A stretch of 64,000 bases of DNA. Source: Cardinalis cardinalis (taxonomy: Eukaryota > Chordata > Aves > Passeriformes > Cardinalidae). This document shows positions 43,901 through 54,784 of this stretch, piece by piece (position 1 is the first letter of the stretch; each line of letters opens with the position of its first letter). The stretch is taken from NCBI GenBank assembly GCA_014549065.1, contig JACDOX010000008.1:9279053-9343052 (forward strand). The letters run 5' to 3'. The notes under the pieces are model-generated. The model saw nothing but the letters and a program-made list of their open reading frames with translations. It had not been told where the DNA came from and did not search any database. Both the position numbers and the translations under genes were made by a program.

Positions 43901-44619
43901 AACTACCATACGATAAATTACAGCAGTGTGACAATGCTTAGAGTTAAGGAAAGGATAGACCTGCCCCATAGGCACACAGAAAAGTTTATATGTTAGGGAA
44001 AACATTGAAAGGCTTAAATACGGACCGTAGGTTTTTTCCCCATTAACCAGTTGTTTTTTCACAGTCAGTGAATTCAAGAAAATTCAAGAAAAGATTAAGT
44101 TAAAAACTAAAATGCCATCATTGAAAAGAACACAGAGTCCTAAAATCTGCAATANGTAAAACAACATTCAACAACTCTTCTCTCACAGATTAGTAGGCAG
44201 TCAAATACATAAACTATGTCAGGCTTCAGATGATTAAGAATTACACTCTGAAGGAAGACGGCTTTTATATCACATAGGTGGCACTGAAGAAGAGAGATTT
44301 ACTGACTTGTTATAAACACCCTGTACAAAAATACCATACATTTAATCTGTGAAAACAAATGGAGATCAAAATCAGATACAAGTTTAGGGAGGAAATGTTA
44401 ATTTCCCTTTCATTGCGGTGTTGTCACTAGTTTTATATATTGACCCAAGCCAAACTTCCTGGCATTACAAATACAGACCAAAACAGAGATATTCTCAAAT
44501 AACAAAACCTGGTTTACTTTGCCTTTTGCTACTGGACCTAATGATCCATATTACAAATAAATCCATATACTCACAGGGGGAATAAGGGGAAATCCTTCCA
44601 TCTTGCAAGCTTGCAACAT
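25594..44619 (-). CDS. SPI1: SPI1 (PU.1) ETS-family transcription factor, complete (exons at 44575-44619, 37986-38079, 30501-30688, 26578-26725, 25594-25910)
   Basis: PU.1 is a nuclear transcription factor that binds GGAA sites and directs myeloid and B-lymphoid development. Five minus-strand exons of 45, 94, 188, 148 and 317 nt, all bounded by GT/AG, join in frame to 792 nt: 263 residues plus TGA. Order: acidic activation region (about 1-60), Gln-rich region with QPPQLQQLY (about 76-84), acidic PEST region (about 119-158) and ETS DNA-binding domain (about 164-247). The domain holds the recognition helix YQKMARALRNY with Arg224 and Arg227. Length is close to the human protein (about 264-270). 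The exon pattern matches the mammalian gene. The first ATG is chosen because MLQACKMEGFPL is the conserved N-terminus. Only one coding base is uncertain, and it is a silent third position (Ala204, GCN). The gene lies in tandem upstream of MYBPC3, as in mammals. Confidence 0.97.
25911..26577 (-). other. SPI1 intron 4
   Basis: 667 bp, AT-rich, with a GTCAGTG donor. No other features recognised. Confidence 0.85.
26578..26725 (-). CDS. SPI1: SPI1 exon 4 (PEST region)
   Basis: 148-bp exon, residues 110-158, encoding VSYLPRMYFSPPQPSSDEED then IERQSPPLEVSDGENDGVEP and GPGIMHGET. It is rich in Pro, Glu, Ser, Thr and Asp. SPPLEVSDGE retains the CK2-type serine (here Ser140). In mammals the equivalent Ser148 is phosphorylated and needed for recruitment of IRF4. 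The acceptor is CTCCAAAG and the donor is ACAG|GTCAGT. Confidence 0.96.
26726..30500 (-). other. SPI1 intron 3
   Basis: 3775 bp. Mostly AT-rich, apart from a GC-rich block of about 27720-28500, listed separately. No repeat family was recognised. Confidence 0.8.
27720..28500 (+). promoter_or_regulatory. GC-rich intronic block ending in a TATA motif (candidate antisense promoter)
   Basis: Within SPI1 intron 3 the sequence becomes GC-rich (words such as GCCGGGGGCGCTGCAGCTGG and CCGTGGGGGAAGGGG). It ends with TATAAAG at 28492-28498 on the plus strand. A promoter here would transcribe towards exons 3-1, antisense to SPI1. Mammalian PU.1 is reported to have an antisense RNA starting in intron 3. 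The composition and motif are seen; function is inference. Confidence 0.3.
30501..30688 (-). CDS. SPI1: SPI1 exon 3 (activation region, Gln-rich segment)
   Basis: 188-bp exon, residues 47-109. After the split Asp codon it reads HYWEYHPHHMHSEFETFGDN, HFTELQSVQPPQLQQLYRHM and EIEQMHVLDSAIPTTHIGLN then HQ. The acidic/aromatic HSEFE segment and the Gln-rich QPPQLQQL segment are hallmarks of PU.1 activation domains. The acceptor is CTCTAG and the donor is CATCAG|GTATGG. The segment after HVLD differs most from mammals. Confidence 0.97.
33401..33430. repeat. 12-bp perfect hairpin
   Basis: ATTTAGTAATTA (33401-33412) and TAATTACTAAAT (33419-33430) are exact reverse complements with a 6-nt loop, TCATAT. 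Both arms are AT-rich. Confidence 0.85.
34305..34615. promoter_or_regulatory. CpG-island-like block in SPI1 intron 2
   Basis: About 300 bp of high GC with roughly two dozen CpGs counted by eye, in an intron that is otherwise AT-rich and CpG-poor. It includes three tandem copies of CTGGGAGCG (34432-34458) and clusters such as CCGGCCGGGCGCCGCCGC. It could be an alternative or antisense promoter, a methylation-sensitive element or a GC-rich minisatellite. Frames open on both strands here reflect GC composition, not a demonstrated gene. Confidence 0.55.
34432..34458. repeat. 9-bp tandem repeat, three copies
   Basis: CTGGGAGCG repeated exactly at 34432, 34441 and 34450, followed by a degenerate fourth copy (CTGCGCTCT). 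Confidence 0.95.
36325..36384. repeat. hairpin plus 15-bp direct repeat
   Basis: CTTACTTA (36325-36332) pairs with TAAGTAAG (36338-36345) across a 5-nt loop. AGGAGTTAAAATGTT occurs at 36344-36358 and again at 36370-36384. Confidence 0.8.
37167..37182. repeat. 16-bp perfect palindrome containing an AP-1 word
   Basis: GAGTCAATATTGACTC is its own reverse complement, and the base before it completes TGAGTCA. It lies in SPI1 intron 2, 804 bp before exon 2 in plus-strand coordinates. Confidence 0.85.
37986..38079 (-). CDS. SPI1: SPI1 exon 2
   Basis: 94-bp exon, residues 16-46 plus the first base of Asp47. It encodes PSEDMVPYESDLYRQPHDYY then QYLNSDGESHG. This is the acidic, tyrosine-rich N-terminal activation segment of PU.1. 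The acceptor is TTTTTACAG and the donor is GGTG|GTAAG. It is a close match to the mammalian exon in length and sequence pattern. Confidence 0.96.
38080..44574 (-). other. SPI1 intron 1 (6.5 kb)
   Basis: AT-rich intron with a poly-A run (about 38262-38279) and a palindromic cluster at 39979-40019. It has unusually few single-N positions compared with the rest of the window. No exon, RNA gene or repeat family was recognised. Confidence 0.8.
39979..40019. repeat. nested palindromes (12-bp hairpin and 15-bp palindrome)
   Basis: GTAATCACATAG (39987-39998) and CTATGTGATTAC (40008-40019) are exact reverse complements with a 9-nt loop. They overlap TGATTACAGTAATCA (39979-39993), itself a palindrome with 7-bp arms. 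The word GTGATTACAGTA therefore occurs twice. Confidence 0.85.
44575..44619 (-). CDS. SPI1: SPI1 exon 1 coding part (start codon)
   Basis: 45 coding nt encode MLQACKMEGFPLIPP, and the donor CCT|GTGAGT ends in phase 0. The first ATG has a weak context (T at -3, T at +4). The second in-frame ATG (Met7, 44599-44601) has a strong one (A at -3, G at +4), so both may be used. The sequence matches the mammalian N-terminus apart from Ile13. Confidence 0.95.
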
Positions 44620-44940
44620 TCAGCCAACTTCTGAGTGAATTTTTCTTAATTCAGTTTTCAAACATCCAGAAAAACGGACTTGCAAAAAATCATATTTAAA
44701 AATGGTGGGAAAGAAAGGAAAAATAACGAGAAAAGAAAAAAAAAAGAAGAAAAAAGTGAGATCCTTGGACTCCGTGAAGTCCTTTAGCAGTGGTGGATCT
44801 CAGGACAGGAGAACCCTAACAAGTTTTCATAGTTTGCCCTAATAGGTTCTGAGGTGAACTTCTTCCCGAGTTGTATGCGAAGTTCCCGATTTTATCAAAT
44901 GTCTGTAGAAGGCAGATAGGCCCTGGGTCTATCAGTGCGC
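44620..44940 (-). other. SPI1: SPI1 5' UTR region
   Basis: This is the sequence just upstream of the start codon. It includes a pyrimidine-rich tract on the transcript strand (about 44725-44762). The transcription start cannot be fixed from sequence, and an untranslated upstream exon cannot be excluded. Confidence 0.45.
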
Positions 44941-45170
44941 TGTGACATCACACTTGAGCCAGTTTGCATAAATCTCATTTCAGGGAGCTGTGGCGCTGCA
45001 GCAGGAAGTCTGCCCCAGCCATGGACAGGTGCTTGGCTGTGTAATCAGCAGCCCAGAGCCTGCCATCAGCAAGCGGGCGGGTGGGTGCAGCACTGGGGGA
45101 AGGCTCCGGGCTTCCCACTGTGGCACATGAACAAGAGCCATGGTGCTGCTGCTCTCAGGTTTAATGAGAG
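44941..45170 (-). promoter_or_regulatory. SPI1 proximal promoter candidate
   Basis: About 325-550 bp upstream of the ATG the sequence becomes GC-richer and carries three motifs. There is an octamer-like word ATGCAAAC on the minus strand (44962-44969, 7 of 8 to ATGCAAAT), an ATF/CRE-like TGACATCA (44943-44950) and an ETS word AGGAAGT (45003-45009). Mammalian SPI1 promoters are known to depend on an octamer site and an autoregulatory PU.1 site. The order of sites here need not be the same. Confidence 0.45.
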
Positions 45171-48100
45171 ATCATAGACACAGCCCTGACAACTTCTGAG
45201 AGGCCAGAGCAGTGGCGTAGACTTGCATTAATAATAGTCCTGTGTTGAAATGATGTGGCAATACTTAGCAGGTAGGAAAAAAAGAGTATGCAGTTTCAAA
45301 TACACAGCCTTAGGTTTTTACAAAACACTGAAGTTTTGCNCATGAGACTTTTGTCATCAGCTTTGTAAGAGAGTAAATTCAGTGAAAGATACTTTGTCCT
45401 CCTATTTGTTTCTTGTGAACTCTTTTGTTTTATNATTCCTGCAAGGAGAAAGTGAATGGGGAAAAGGAGAAAGTATTACATGTCTCTCAAAATGACTTCC
45501 CTCAGATCCTGAGTGCCTTCAAAAGTGAATAGAGAATAAGATTTATAGACTCNTGCTCAAAGTATCAGGTGCAGAAATACCTTGTAGAGATTTTGTGTTA
45601 GCTCTGCTCACTTGATTTTTCTCCCCTCTCTTTATCCCAGTGCTCTGCTGGCGTTTGGCTGTGCTGAACAAATGCCCTTCATATGCAGGTTCTGCCAGTG
45701 CCAGAGGCGAGTGGGGCTTGGGGCAGGATGTTGGGTTGAGGCCTGGCTACAAGGGGAGAGAGCTCTCATTCTGCAACATGCCTTCTTGCTTTGCAGTTAG
45801 TTACTAATGTCTTGGAAAAGTGAAGTTTCTTTGTCTGGTTTGTTCCCCCTCAGTGTATGCCCATGTGCCACAGGTTCTGCTTTTAAAAGCAGCCTGCTTA
45901 CCACTCACCTGGATCTGGGTGCAAGGGGAATTTCAGCCACTCCAGACTTCCTCCCTTGTACACTGGTAAAACCAGAGGCCACTCACAAGTTCCTCTCATT
46001 CCCCACCCTCAGGAACTCCACAAGCAAACCATATTAGCANTGGGATAATATCAAGAACATAATGGGATATTAACTCTTGAAGCCTCAGNCTGGATTTCGT
46101 CAGCATTAGTTGATGCATAAGCATTTAATTCTTCCTTAATTCATACCATGAACTCTTGACTTCAGCCTGGGAATAAGCAAGCTGCTTAACAGTCCACTTC
46201 TGTTTGTGAGGTGCTTCTCCAGTCTCCCCCTGGATACCAGCCTGGAAGTGATCAAACCACCTGGGGGAAAAGGAGAGAAGCCAAGTAACACCCTGATGAT
46301 AAAATTCAGTGCAAACAGAGGAGAAGGGAGTGAACACACAAATCTTACAGTGGGTAATTGAATAATAGGTGATAAAAGCAATTGTGGAAATTGTGTGTCT
46401 ATTAACAAGGCTATTCAGAGCAAGGAAGATATGCTATCTGATTCACTGCACACTGAAAGATAGCTTAAGCAGCTTCTGCAAATATTAAATGTGTTTTATA
46501 CAGAGAGGCTTCTACTAAAGTGGCATGAAATGCCTCCATTCCATAGGCTGGAGGACATTTCTGTACTGACTTTGAGCACAGGAAATTGCCTAATAAGGAC
46601 AGATATTTTGCACCAGCCTTACTGCGCTCGGGGAATGCTGGGTTGCCAACATTATCAACCAGGTCCAAACATACAGTAATTGTAAGTGCACCAAGGCAAT
46701 CTATATAAATAACTAAATTGATTCTCTGTATGCTGAATCAAAACTAAATGATATGCCATAAGGTTTCAGGATGAGCAGGAAGTCCAGCAATTGAATAATC
46801 TTCCCAGAACAGAGGGCATCTCCATGGATGGAAACGCTCAAAGTGAGATAAAACACTTGTTTATCTAACTTGTATCGGAACCTCACCAGTAACAACCTTG
46901 CTAAAGTTCAACAGACTGATTTCTCACAATTGCATATAATTGGTATTTTATCCTCTGTAAGCACAGAATCTTCTCACCTCTAAAGCAAGGCCTACTAGAG
47001 GTGATACTTTTGCCCCAGATCCTTGCAGTTGCCTTATTAGATGACTTACGTGAAGAAAATAGATGAAGTTATCCAACAGTTGTGTAGTAGCAAACTGATT
47101 TCCAGAGGTATGTGATGTTAACTGCTACTCACAGAATGTATTTTGACCTTTAAAAATGCTTTTGAATTAGGCTGGAGATCCTTCTCCATAATGGAATTTT
47201 GACAACTAGAGAAAAAACTGATGAGTTGAAGGATTAAGTTTTTGAAATATTATTTCTGATAACATTAAACTCCTTTCCCTCTAAGCATCACCTCACTGTG
47301 TGCAGTTTTTTGAAGCATTTCTTGCCCTACCTCTAGCCATTTGTTCTTTAAGCTATTTCTAACCACAAACTACCAAAGCAAAAGGGTTTCTTCTAGCAGC
47401 CACATCACAGAGAGGTCTAGTCACCTCAAACCTTGTTTGGTGTTTGGAAGGTAATTTTCCCTTCTACTAAAACCACAGAACATCACTCATTCTGTAGTCC
47501 TTTAATCAGAAACAGGTGTTTACACAGATTCTGCTACTGAGTTTTCTTGCAACAGAAAGACAACACCTCTAAGCAAGGAATTCCCCTGTGTGTTCCATAT
47601 TCTTCNCAGTACTATGTNTTAGCATGGAACTTGTTTTTATCTAGGCCTAATATGGGTTGTAGGTCTTGTATACCATCCTTTAACATTTATTATCCATTGA
47701 GATGACGTGGGTCTCTGACTGTGGAACCTGTGGAGTCTGGAGGACAGTCCTCTCTTGATAACTGCTTGTTGCATGCACTCCTGCTGAGTTGAAGATGTGA
47801 ATTATCTTTGTTGCATATGTTGATATGAGAGAGTAAGAGGCAGAAAATGGCTGCTGCAAATTCTGGCTAAAACGAATTTGTTACCTCTTTTTCTCACATG
47901 GACCTGCACCTTAGGACCTTTAACAGTCTGACTATAGACTCTCCTGAAATATGTGCTCCCATTTCTACTGTGATAGTGCCACTCACCCTTGTGATACCCA
48001 CAGGTTTACTGGCAAGACTATATCTGAATAAAGGCTTTTCCTCTCTGTGTGGGTATCCCTTCCCACAGCTGATGCTGTTCATACTTGCAAAAAAGGGGTT

Positions 48101-50180
48101 TTGACAGTTCAGCTTTCATGAGTTCCTGAGTTTTATGAATGAGCATCTGTACAAAGACTTTTCCTAGTGGGAAATGTCATAAAAACGTAATTAAAACATC
48201 AGTTTAAACTAGCTTCAATATATTGGCAAAGATTTTCAAGCATAGACTAGACTCCATCCGTATCAGAATGGAGAAAACCACTTCCATTTGGAGGAAGAGA
48301 AAATTTCATGGGTATTTTAAGAACTATTATGATATGCAAACACTTACAGAAATGAAAAGCATTTATTTTTTCATTTGATTAGTAACTTTTAAACTCTCCA
48401 TGAAACATAATTCAGCAAAGAATAAAATCTCTCTTTGGAAATTTATATGGCTTTAAGATCTGTTTACATGCCAGCTGCATTTTATNACTTACTGTATTTG
48501 GGAAAACTTGTTTGTGTTTTAAGGCATTTTGAAATAACTATAAGATTTTATATGGTTTTTAATGATCTTCTGCATCCTGTGGGCAACAGATTTTCAATTT
48601 ACACATTTCTGCTTGCTTATTGTCATCCAATTTCTCAAAACCTTAGTATTATTTCAAGCGATTAACATGGAAGACTGTTTTAACACCATCTACTTTTGAA
48701 GANGATACCCAGCGTACATCCTACCTACAGTTAGCAGCAGCAGTAAGGTGAAGGTAGAATCNTCTATCATCCCTTCATAAAGAGCCTACAGTCCAACAGA
48801 AGTTACCTTCCCTCTCACTTCCACCCCTCCCCCCCCCCAAAAAAAGATACTTTAATGTTAAAATTAAGTTATTAGGTTAAGGTGAATCTGTGATTCAGCT
48901 TGAGAAGAATATATTTGTAGAGAAAAATACTTGCTGTTGATGGAGGCTCAATACACCCGGTATTTCTTTTAATAGGGCATCACTTCAGACTGATTCTATT
49001 CTGATGCCATGGAATTCCCATTTGCAGCTGGAGACCTGAGCTACGCCTTCAGTTTAATCTGAAAAGAATCCAGTTTATGCATCCGAATACTGCTGTGTGG
49101 TGCAAAGTGTAGTAAGTGNGATCAGGATATTGATTTTAGAAGTGGTTTTATGATCTGAACTATTTTGTTGATCTACATTCACCATTGGAGAGGATTCTTA
49201 ACCTGAGTCTGTAGTGACCTCTGACAAGTTCTGTCAGAGATNTCTTTGCTGTGTGGAGCTTGATTTGGATATTTAGGCAGCAGTTCTTTCCTGAGAGCTC
49301 AGCTGTACCTAGTCTTGCCCTCCTAATGTAAATAACACTTTCCAGACTTGCAGCTTATTAGGATTATGCCCCTTAGCAATCTCTCANAATTCTAAAGAGA
49401 ACAACACTTTTCACAAATAAATGTGCTTAGGTAGCTGGTGGGTTTGTAGCTGTGCTTCTGGCTCTCTGCCACCATTTTGACAAGGACTTGCCTGGAATGT
49501 TGCACAGACAGAGGAACTGAAGTACTGGGAGCCAGTGCTGACTTCTGTCCTCCCCAGAGATGTTTGCCTGCAGAGGAGGTGAAGCATGTATGCAAGCCCA
49601 AAGGTCACAGCTTTTTGTATGTGACTAGGGAGGTATATATGACACACTCAGGAGTATGTTATCTGTAGAAACTTTTTACCAATTAGAAACCTTGTGTTTT
49701 AATTAATTACAATTCACTCTTTTGTAACCTCAGACCGTCTTNACTAAATAAGTCACATGCAGTTAGATTATTCAGTCTTCATTTTTACTTTTTTGCCTGT
49801 GATTTTTTTCNGGCTTCTTGAAATCTGCAGGGTTTGGTAAAAAGCTGAAATCCTTACCTAGTCTAGTAGAAAAAATTAACAGCCTAGAGATAAGGAGCTC
49901 CATCTTAAGCCCTACCTTTCTTTAGGAGCAAAGTTAGCTTACTGCTTTGACAAATGCTTCATCAGCCAGGTAAAGACTACAGGCCCATTGAAGGTGTTGA
50001 TGGATTTTTGTTNGATTGCAGTTGTTTTGCTCTATTTTTTTAGTACTATATTGCAAAGNTGTTCTGCTAACAATATGTGGGCTGATACTTTATTTCCTCC
50101 CTCCTCTTGCTTGCATGACTGCGGCTATTGGTCCCCTAATGTTGCAATCTTTTTATTTTAATGCAAGCAATTTGCTGTAT
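45171..50180. other. upstream intergenic DNA, first segment
   Basis: Alternating AT-rich and mildly GC-rich DNA with poly-C/poly-A near 48825-48845. No exon bounded by splice sites, RNA gene or repeat family was recognised. Confidence 0.65.
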
Positions 50181-50183
50181 CTA

Positions 50184-50205
50184 CAGTACAGTAGGTACTG
50201 TACTG
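50184..50205. repeat. 22-bp perfect palindrome
   Basis: CAGTACAGTA (50184-50193) and TACTGTACTG (50196-50205) are exact reverse complements separated by GG. Confidence 0.85.
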
Positions 50206-53200
50206 AACTCTATTCAATTTTTTTTTGTTGTGCCAGCAGTATTACATCAAACATTGAACAATTACATAACATATTGCACATTAAAGAAACAAATATTAGG
50301 GGGGAATAGCTGTGTGAAGGGTCTTAAAGGACATCAAAATTTGGTTTTGATGTGATAGTTTAAAGGAAAATAGTGGAGAAATACAACAGAAAGTTTTTGA
50401 ATAGTGATTTTATNTCCCCCTTAGAATGAAGAAAGAGAGAAAGCAAAAAGAATCTGAAACCAGGAACACCAGACAGAAGGAGACTGTTGTTTTTCAGGTC
50501 ATTGGTGGGCAAGAGTTTAAGCAATGAAAGGAAAGTGAAAAATATTCCTCTTACAGGTGTTCCACAAGAGGAAACTGTACATCCTTGATAAAGCCTGGTT
50601 GTGTAGATTGGCATAATGTCAGAGACAATCCTCAAGGACAGCAAGCTTTGCAATAGCTTTGCTAATAGAAAGAGGGAGAAGGAAAACTGAGAGGTTTTGT
50701 TTTGACCATATTATATTAGTGGTTGTATTTTAAAGGATGTTACAGAAGAGTAAACTAAGAGGTATGTATCTTGGAAAATGAGAAAAATGAAATTATCTTC
50801 CTGTTTTAGGAGAAGAAAGAGTCATAAATCTGAACAAATTAGCCATGTGGAGAGCCTAAGGTGTTATGACAAGGATTTCGGTGCCATGGCAGTGGGGTGC
50901 AGGGGAGCAGAATGCTTTGAATGCAAAGTGCTTGTATATGGCTGAGGAGGAAAAAGGGAAAGAGGAACTTGGGGTATCTTCATTTGTAGGACTGGATCAA
51001 TTCACAATAANTACCAGAAGGAGTTAAACATTTTCTGGGGTTAAAGTGAATCAGAATCTGTACACCATGTGCTGGAAATTCCCTAAATGATTTCAGTGGT
51101 CATTAAGAAAAGGGAAATGGCTCTTTTCTGAGTAGGAGATGATAGGAGACAGAGGAGTAGACACCAAAACAGAGCAATGACTGAGTATTTATAACTCAGA
51201 TTACACGACTCCTGCCAGCTGAGAAGGGGACAGACTTTCTAATGGCTTTTTCTGTTGAGNGGGGGTCTTGCTGGTAACCACTGTGACCCTCTGTAACTGG
51301 TAACATGAGAGGCTGAGATACTTACAGTTCTACTAGAAATATTACATGCAGTTCTGTACAGCATGGGCAAATACAGGTAAAGCTGCTGATAAAATATGCT
51401 CTACTGATGAACGAAGCTTCCACTCTTCTGCAGTGACCTTATTCCCTCTCCCATGCCCCTGGACTTACTCAAGTTTCTTGTCTCTTCAGTCACAGACCTC
51501 ACCCATATNCAAAGCCTTTAAAATTTAATTAAAGTACTGGATTGCGTATTTTAAACAGTGACAAAAGTTAGCATAGTTTACAGTTGCAGCATGCTGTTAC
51601 CAAAGCTGTTGTTTTCNTTTAATTCAGTACTACAGAATAAACTTAGTTAAACCAGCAAAAGCATTGTGTTTAGACCAATATTTTCCAGTCAGTATTTAGG
51701 GATTTTTCAGCTCATGATCTGTAGGCCTTTGCAAGTCAATGAAGCATTTCTGAGTAATCTGAGAGAAATATAAAAAATAACACTCTTTTCAGTGGGCTTA
51801 AGCTGGCCATGTAAAATGCATGCATGGTTGCACCTACATAGATGAATTTTAGAGATNCGCAAGTAAGAATATTTTTTAACTCTGAGATCTAGAGGTGCCT
51901 CTTTATTTTATTTTATTTTATTTGTACACCTTTTCTTCTGAGTACCATTTGTCTCCAGCCAAGATCTTGCCATCATCCCCCAGTCCATAATGGGCCNTAG
52001 GATTTCTGCTGTGGTGAGAAAAACAAGAACATGTCTGTCCCAACAGCTTCTCCAGTAAAACAATGGCAAAGTTGTCACTGGAGCAGCAGGCAGAGTACAA
52101 GGACTTCAGGAGTGCTGGTGCTGTTTATCTCACTACCCCAATCTGTGGTGTTTCCTCAGTCCTGCTCCTGCTCCTTCCCCTTGCTTCTGCCTGCTTTGCT
52201 AGGAATCTCTCCTTGATGCCGCGACTAAAGAAANCTTTTTCACTGTTTCATTCCTGATAATTCCTGTAATCATAATCTTTCTGAACAGCATTCTACTCAC
52301 CTATCCACCCTGCCNCTGGTGGAGACTGAGGTCTGCTGTCTGAGGAATTTTAAAGATTCCTCAAAAAGGAAAATCTTAATATTGCCTTGTTGGTCCACAG
52401 CTATTGTTCTGGTCATGACATCACTTAGCATGCACAGTGCAGATTCCTGTCAACCTAGAATCACCCAGTGCTACTGCCCACCCTGCCACAGTTTAACCTT
52501 CCAGAGGCTGTCACTTTGTGCAGGAGTTTTTTACTATGTATTTAAGAGATTGCATTTCCACTTTTAGCTCATGCTACATAATATGTATATTTGGTGGAAA
52601 ATTCTGCTTTGAACTGATTTTTTTTCAATATACAGAGTATCTTGGGTGTTTTGGAATCAAAACTATGGTGGTGGGTACAGAATTTAGAGCAAATCTGGCC
52701 TGCAATGAAGCACAAAGCCACAGCAGTAGCTGCGGGACTGAGCTCACCATGTCGTTTCCAAACAAGCTGACAGCAGTAGGAATCGTGGTTTATAAAAAGC
52801 TGCCAGCAGTGCTGAGCTGGTGAAGAGAAAGAGGAAGCTACAACGGGAAAGAGAAAAACATCACAACCAAAGGCAACTTCACTTCTCTGCCTTTACTGTT
52901 TTTAAATAGATTTGGCTCTAAGTTGCTGTTGAGGGTGCTGTGCAATCTTACAAACTGATCCACACAATATTTATCCCTTTCTGAATACCACCTGCAAATC
53001 TCACCCAAGTTCAAGGGGTCTCCTCTGTGTTTTTTGTGCGTACGTGTGAGAATCTATGTTTGTGAGTAGGAATACACACCATGTTACTGAGGCTATTGCT
53101 CAACAGCATGCCAGTAACTAGAAGTTTACTAGAACAGCTTTTGCCATTTCACTCCCCTTCACACGATATGCTGAACTGTTCTCCTGAGATTGTTTCCTGA

Positions 53201-54608
53201 TGTTTACATCCACTTCATTTTGTGGATTAACTTCATTATTCTCCTTGTCCTATGAAGCATTAAAAACTGCTTCTCATCCTCAAACCACCNGTACCAGAAA
53301 ATCATCCAAGGCACTATTGACAGAATTGTCTTGCATTGGGCATGAGGACTGTGGGAAGGTGGTCTTGAAGAGCTCATCTGGGGAGTGGGACACAGGCTTA
53401 CTGCTTCCACTTTGGTTGCTACAAGTGCTAAGCTAGGTGATGGAAGATATGCTGCATCNAAGTGGGAGTTAAAGGTAAACTCAGAAAGATGAGAAATAAT
53501 GTGAGAAAGGCTGATGCTTAAAATTAGTTGCATTAGTGACTCCTTTATTTAGTGTCATTCTGGGTTCATATCTTTGATTCTATGTATTTTAGTTGAGATG
53601 GGATTGATTGACTTTTTGTAGAGCTAGTCAAAAGAAAACATTGCAGAGGGAAAGACATTAGGGGTTTTGCAGGTGAACTGCATTTTGTGTTACACCATAT
53701 AGTTCTCGAAAGAAGGACTTGGTAGAGTCTCTCTGCATGTTTACTGCTCTGAATCTGAGCACAAAGAATCAAAATAAAAGCCACACAAAGATGTCAGAGT
53801 CTGTTTTTAGTGGCTGTGCTAGTCCTAGGGAGGGGGCTGCCATTGGCATGCCCTGGAAGAACTGAGCACGATCCGTGAGGATAAACTGAGCATAATCAAT
53901 CTGCAATCAGTCTGTCAGTGGGAGGCAAAAGGCAGCAACAGAGCACATGACTCCTGTGATTTCCCAGCAGCTAAAATGCTGAGCGTAGTTGCAAAGGGTT
54001 AAGTGCACAAAAATTATAATAATTATTTCTTTTCCTTCATCATTGGTTTTTGGCTGCAAATGGATGAGTATATTTTCTTGCAGGGCCTGAGGTATCAGGA
54101 TATACCAAGGTGTTTTTAGCTCTGGTTCCAGAGCCCTTTATATTTAGCAAACAGCTATGAGTGGGTACTGGGATTTGCAGTGCTTTTTTTCTTATTCTTG
54201 CTGAAATATTAACATCAAATCTTCAAGAGAGTCAACGCTAAAATTACTTCTTTTCACAAGCTACTTATATGTGATGTAAGAATGGCCTAGTAAAAAATTA
54301 TTATCTTCCTCAGAATTTACTTCAGAGAACAGTTCCCATTTTTTCCATTCCCATTTTGTAGGAGGTCAGAAGAGACCAGGCTTTTCTTCATGGCCAGTTT
54401 GTGTAGGCTTGGAGAGAGACACCATGTAGCTCCCCTTCCATCCAACAAATACACTTCACTCTTCTACAATGTGCACAGGCCTGGGATCACTCCCAGCTGC
54501 CTTTCTCCTATCATGGAAAGAAAGTTTTATAAATATTTTTCTGTTTATTCTTGTGATCCTATCTGTTCTTAGAAAGATCAAAACTGAATGCAGTTGTACT
54601 TATAAAAC
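50206..54608. other. upstream intergenic DNA, second segment
   Basis: Contains a TTTTA microsatellite (51901-51924) and an ETS/RUNX-like motif group near 52.7-52.9 kb. No gene was recognised. Confidence 0.65.
51901..51924. repeat. (TTTTA)n microsatellite
   Basis: Four to five tandem TTTTA units. Confidence 0.85.
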
Positions 54609-54784
54609 TGTCGTAGTCGAGACAGAGACAACACAAAGCAACACACTCCATTTTCAGAAGGCTTCAAGCCTGTTTTTATTCTAGCATGCATGCTTTTTAT
54701 ACATTCTTACAAAACTCATAAGTTTACACTTTAGTCATTGGTCACAAAAGACAAACAAAATGCTTATTGGAATAGGCAGTCACA
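54609..54784 (-). mobile_element. LTR fragment, endogenous retrovirus type (minus strand)
   Basis: Read on the minus strand, this has LTR architecture. It begins TGTGACTGCC, then has TATAAAAA (54694-54701), then AATAAA (54675-54680), and ends in a short U5-like segment closing with CGACTACGACA at 54609. The TG…CA ends and the order TATA, poly(A) signal, CA are the evidence. The left boundary of U3 is uncertain and the element may extend to about 55040. No target-site duplication or viral coding sequence was seen. It is probably a solo LTR. Confidence 0.6.
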
